A stretch of DNA of 9,740 bases. Origin: Sulfitobacter sp. (GTDB lineage Bacteria; Pseudomonadota; Alphaproteobacteria; Rhodobacterales; Rhodobacteraceae). Position numbers and translations under genes: made by a program. The notes below the pieces were generated by a model that did not search any database, was not told the origin of the DNA, and saw nothing but the letters and a program-made list of their open reading frames with translations. Position 1 is the first letter of the stretch. Every line of letters begins with the position of its first letter. The stretch is taken from positions 1 through 9,740 of the forward strand of contig JAPKCR010000036.1 of assembly GCA_026421135.1 (NCBI GenBank), in the 5' to 3' direction. Of the stretch, positions 6,480 to 9,740 are shown one piece after another.

Positions 6480-7061
6480 TCAGTATGGGTCTTTGGGTGA
6501 GCGATCATCCGACAGTGATCGCTGTGACCGCTCCACAATCATGACGGTCGCATCGGCCAGATGCTGGCGTTCGATGTGATGATCGCCGCGGGCAACGCGC
6601 AGCTTATGCGCCTCAAGCATTACCTCGGCATGGGATGATCCACGCGGCGGAATGAACGCATAGCAGGCAAGTTCTATCAAAAACCCCAACGGATCCTTGA
6701 AATAGATCGAATGCATAAAGCCGCGATCCTTGATGCCTGAATTTCCAATGCCACGCTCTTTCAGCCGCTCAAGCACCTGATCGAACATGGCGCGGTCCAC
6801 CTCGAACGCCATGTGATGGACGCAACCTGCGTCGGTTGGGGTCCGACTGTGGACCTGCTTGCGGTTTTCGTTGGTGAAAATGGTGATCAAGCGTCCATCG
6901 CCGGGATCAAAGTACAAATGCCCCTCGTTAGGGTCATCAAGATTGGGCTGGTCAAAGACGAACGGCATCCCCAACAGCCCTTCCCAGAAATCAATGCTTG
7001 TCTGACGGTCCGCCCCCATCAACGTGATGTGATGGACACCGATAACCTGAATTTTCTGCAT
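6480..7061 (-). CDS. VOC-family metalloenzyme (glyoxalase/extradiol dioxygenase-like)
   Basis: 193 residues. GVHHITL near the start, VHHMAFEVDR at about 81-90 and YFKDPLGFLIELACY at about 120-134 give the two beta-alpha-beta-beta-beta modules of a vicinal-oxygen-chelate fold. His11, His83 (or His82) and Glu130 match a two-His-one-carboxylate metal site, so it is probably an active metal-dependent enzyme; possible reactions include glyoxalase, ring-cleaving dioxygenase or thiol-transfer chemistry, and the substrate cannot be named. A tail of about 50 residues after the fold (from residue 140) is polar and basic. The start at 7061 has a strong Shine-Dalgarno AGGAG 7 nt upstream (7073-7069). The gene converges on leuA and is divergent from mreB. 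A dyad at its predicted transcription start suggests repression by a dedicated regulator, which is not encoded in this window. Confidence 0.87.
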   Translation of the reverse strand: MQKIQVIGVHHITLMGADRQTSIDFWEGLLGMPFVFDQPNLDDPNEGHLYFDPGDGRLITIFTNENRKQVHSRTPTDAGCVHHMAFEVDRAMFDQVLERLKERGIGNSGIKDRGFMHSIYFKDPLGFLIELACYAFIPPRGSSHAEVMLEAHKLRVARGDHHIERQHLADATVMIVERSQRSLSDDRSPKDPY

Positions 7062-7075
7062 TTTCTTTCTCCTGA

Positions 7076-7122
7076 TTTGACGTATCCGTCAAAATAATAG
7101 CGCAGTGGCGGCATCATGCCAC
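7076..7122 (-). promoter_or_regulatory. VOC gene promoter with perfect dyad operator
   Basis: On the minus strand, GTGGCA (7122-7117, 4 of 6 to a -35) and TATTAT (7099-7094, 5 of 6 to a -10) are 17 nt apart. Transcription would start near 7088, inside the perfect 7-bp inverted repeat TTTGACG-TATC-CGTCAAA (7076-7093, plus-strand reading). A dyad at this place is typical of a repressor operator. A second imperfect dyad, GGcGGCATcATGCCaCC (7107-7123), overlaps the -35. The repeats are seen; repressor control is inferred. Confidence 0.55.
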
Positions 7123-7163
7123 CCGGATAGTCAACCCCCCTTTCGTATTGGGCCGCATCGTCC

Positions 7164-8281
<1,118 letters not shown>

Positions 8282-8312
8282 TTCAGGCACAGTTTAGCTA
8301 AGCCCGACCAGC

Positions 8313-8340
8313 GGCAGGACGGCCCTGCCCAAAAGGCAGG
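8313..8340 (+). promoter_or_regulatory. Alternative hairpins at the mreC ribosome binding site
   Basis: In the 73-nt mreB-mreC gap, CCTGCC (8324-8329) has two identical partners: GGCAGG upstream (8313-8318, 5-nt loop) and GGCAGG downstream (8335-8340, 5-nt loop CAAAA). Only one can pair at a time. The downstream partner overlaps AGGAA (8338-8342), the only Shine-Dalgarno-like sequence before the mreC ATG at 8355. The pairing options are seen directly; a role in setting the MreC to MreB ratio is inference. Confidence 0.45.
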
Positions 8341-8354
8341 AAATACGTCACGAC

Positions 8355-9260
8355 ATGGCCAAAGACAGATCATCCTCAAATGACTTTGGCCGGCCTTTGC
8401 GCCGGATCATGTTGGCTGTCCTGACCTTGGTGCTTTTAGGCGTGTTCTTGTTGTGGCGCATTGACAGCCCGCGCGTCGAACGGTTTCGCGCACAAATTAC
8501 CGACAGGATCGTTCCCAATCTGGATTGGGCCATGGCCCCGGTAACCGGTACCGTCAACCTGTTGCGCGACTATCAAAGCTATCAGCGGCTAACCGTGCAA
8601 AATCAGGAATTGCGATCCGAACTGCGCAAGATGCAGACTTGGAAGGAAGCCGCGCTACAGCTTGAACAGGAAAACGCAAGATTGCTGGACCTGAACAAGG
8701 TGCGGCTTGATCCGCGATTGACCTATATCACGGGTGTGGTGCTGGCCGACTCAGGCTCGCCTTTTAGGCAATCAGTCTTGTTGAACGTCGGTGCCCGGGA
8801 CGGCATTGTCGAAGGATGGGCCACTGTCGATGGCATCGGCCTTGTTGGACGGATATCAGGTGTCGGGCAAGATACGGCGCGGGTCATTTTGGTGACCGAC
8901 ACCTCCAGCCGTATCCCTTCAACGATCCAACCATCCGGCCAACGCGCGATTATTGCGGGCGACAACTCCTCGGCACCGCCGATTGATTTTCTGGAAAACC
9001 CCGATCTTGTGCGCCCTGGTGACCGTGTAATCAGCTCAGGCGACGGGGGTGTCTTTCCGGCAGGTTTGTTGATCGGTCAGGTTGCAGCAGACCCGGGCGG
9101 GCGGCTTCGTGTGAGGCTGGCTGCCGACTTTGAGCGGCTCGAATTCTTGCGCGTATTGCGCGACCACGGTGCCGAAACCGTGACCGAAGGCGGAACTGTC
9201 ATTCTAGATGAAAGTATTCGGACCGCTGCACCCGTTATTCCCGTGGCCCCCGTCGAATAA
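8355..9260 (+). CDS. mreC: Rod shape-determining protein MreC
   Basis: MreC is the bitopic scaffold of the elongasome, linking MreB/MreD to PBP2/RodA in the periplasm. 301 residues. A basic cytosolic stretch (residues 1-17) is followed by one membrane segment at about 18-34, a periplasmic coiled coil at about 70-115 (heptad-rich QNQELRSELRKMQ and QLEQENARLLDL), and the two beta-barrel subdomains, with the family signatures VLLNVGARDGIVEGWATV, GLVGRIS and PGDRVISSGDGGVFPAGLLIGQV. The C-terminal tail is short and ends in Pro/Val-rich residues. The start at 8355 is 73 nt after mreB, with a weak AGGAA 12 nt upstream inside a possible hairpin. The stop TAA overlaps the mreD ATG by one base, so the two are translationally coupled. 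Confidence 0.95.
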   Translation: MAKDRSSSNDFGRPLRRIMLAVLTLVLLGVFLLWRIDSPRVERFRAQITDRIVPNLDWAMAPVTGTVNLLRDYQSYQRLTVQNQELRSELRKMQTWKEAALQLEQENARLLDLNKVRLDPRLTYITGVVLADSGSPFRQSVLLNVGARDGIVEGWATVDGIGLVGRISGVGQDTARVILVTDTSSRIPSTIQPSGQRAIIAGDNSSAPPIDFLENPDLVRPGDRVISSGDGGVFPAGLLIGQVAADPGGRLRVRLAADFERLEFLRVLRDHGAETVTEGGTVILDESIRTAAPVIPVAPVE

Positions 9261-9740
9261 TGGATACGCTATCGCCCCTTCGCCTGTGGATGATGCGCGC
9301 GGTATTCTTGCTGCTGGCGTTGATATTGTTGTTCTTCCATCTGTTGCCGATTGAAACACAGCCCGTGGCCTTGTTTCAGGTGGATCTGCTGCCCCCACTG
9401 GCCAGCATCGACCCCGCCGAAGCACGGTTGCGCGCCCTGCTGAACCAAGGTGGTGCAAGGTACATGATTGCGCCCGATTTCCTGATCGCATTTGCCTTTG
9501 CATGGTCCGTGCGTCGGCCCGACTATGTACCTGCAGCCCTATTATGCGCTGTATTTTTATTAACCGATCTGCTGCTTCAGCGCCCCCCGGGCCTGTGGGC
9601 ACTGCTGGCCCTCCTTGCCTGCGAGAATTTGAAATCAAGAGGACGGGCGCTGCGCGACAGCAGTTTTGGGCCTGAATGGTTGGCGGTAACAATTTGGCTT
9701 TTGGCGATTTTGCTGGTGAACCGCATTGTGCTATTCTTGG
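9260..9740 (+). CDS. mreD: Rod shape-determining protein MreD (cut by right edge)
   Basis: 160 codons are present with no stop, so the C-terminus is missing. MreD is the polytopic inner-membrane partner of MreC. Hydrophobic segments are at about 12-30, 71-84, 91-106, 110-123 and 140 to the edge. The family motifs RRPDYVPA (85-92) and QRPPGLWALLALL (107-119) are clear and match roseobacter MreD. The start is ATG at 9260 in the TAATG overlap with the mreC stop. Between the first membrane segment and the APDFLIAFAFAW segment lies a stretch of about 30 residues (roughly 37-69, including DPAEARLRALLNQGGARY) that I do not recognise from related MreD proteins, where this connection is short. The reading frame stays open through it. 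Confidence 0.9.
   Translation, partial: MDTLSPLRLWMMRAVFLLLALILLFFHLLPIETQPVALFQVDLLPPLASIDPAEARLRALLNQGGARYMIAPDFLIAFAFAWSVRRPDYVPAALLCAVFLLTDLLLQRPPGLWALLALLACENLKSRGRALRDSSFGPEWLAVTIWLLAILLVNRIVLFL

Noticed and set aside
9204..9692. Minus-strand ORF over the mreC end and mreD
   Set aside because: The plus strand carries recognisable mreD starting at a TAATG overlap with mreC; the opposite ORF has no recognisable motifs.

Overview
The window looks like an ordinary chromosomal stretch from an alphaproteobacterium, most likely the marine Roseobacter/Rhodobacteraceae group. That call rests on protein style: NadE, LeuA and MreBCD all read like roseobacter proteins, the photolyase is of the iron-sulfur PhrB/CryB type, and base composition is moderately GC-rich. 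I see no tRNA, rRNA, insertion sequence, CRISPR array, prophage gene or sign of recent transfer, and I find no new multi-gene defence or metabolic system. The less ordinary content is in small regulatory structures and two protein-architecture details.

Layout, left to right. Positions 1-420 (minus) hold the first 140 codons of nadE, a glutamine-dependent NAD+ synthetase that runs off the left edge. Its ribosome binding site lies inside a perfect 8-bp hairpin. Divergent from it, 597-1988 (plus) encodes a probably exported protein made almost wholly of 23-residue MORN repeats. The stop codon of that gene overlaps the start of a small antibiotic-biosynthesis-monooxygenase-fold protein (1985-2335). 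Facing this pair is a minus-strand two-gene unit: a short-chain dehydrogenase (4606-3941) overlapping by 7 nt a (6-4)-type photolyase/cryptochrome with a four-cysteine Fe-S signature (3947-2418).

From 4672 to 6475 (plus) lies a leucine biosynthesis unit: a promoter, a 28-codon leader peptide with four consecutive leucine codons, two mutually exclusive RNA hairpins, leuA, and an intrinsic terminator with a TTCG tetraloop. The leader and hairpins indicate attenuation-type control of leuA. A VOC-family metalloenzyme gene (7061-6480, minus) follows in the opposite direction; its promoter has a perfect dyad just downstream of the -10, so it is probably repressor controlled.

The right end (7235-9740, plus) is the start of the cell-shape operon mreB-mreC-mreD. 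MreB is the actin-like filament, MreC the periplasmic coiled-coil scaffold and MreD the membrane partner; mreD is cut by the right edge. A shared-arm hairpin pair sits between mreB and mreC and covers the mreC ribosome binding site. MreD appears to carry about 30 extra residues after its first membrane segment.
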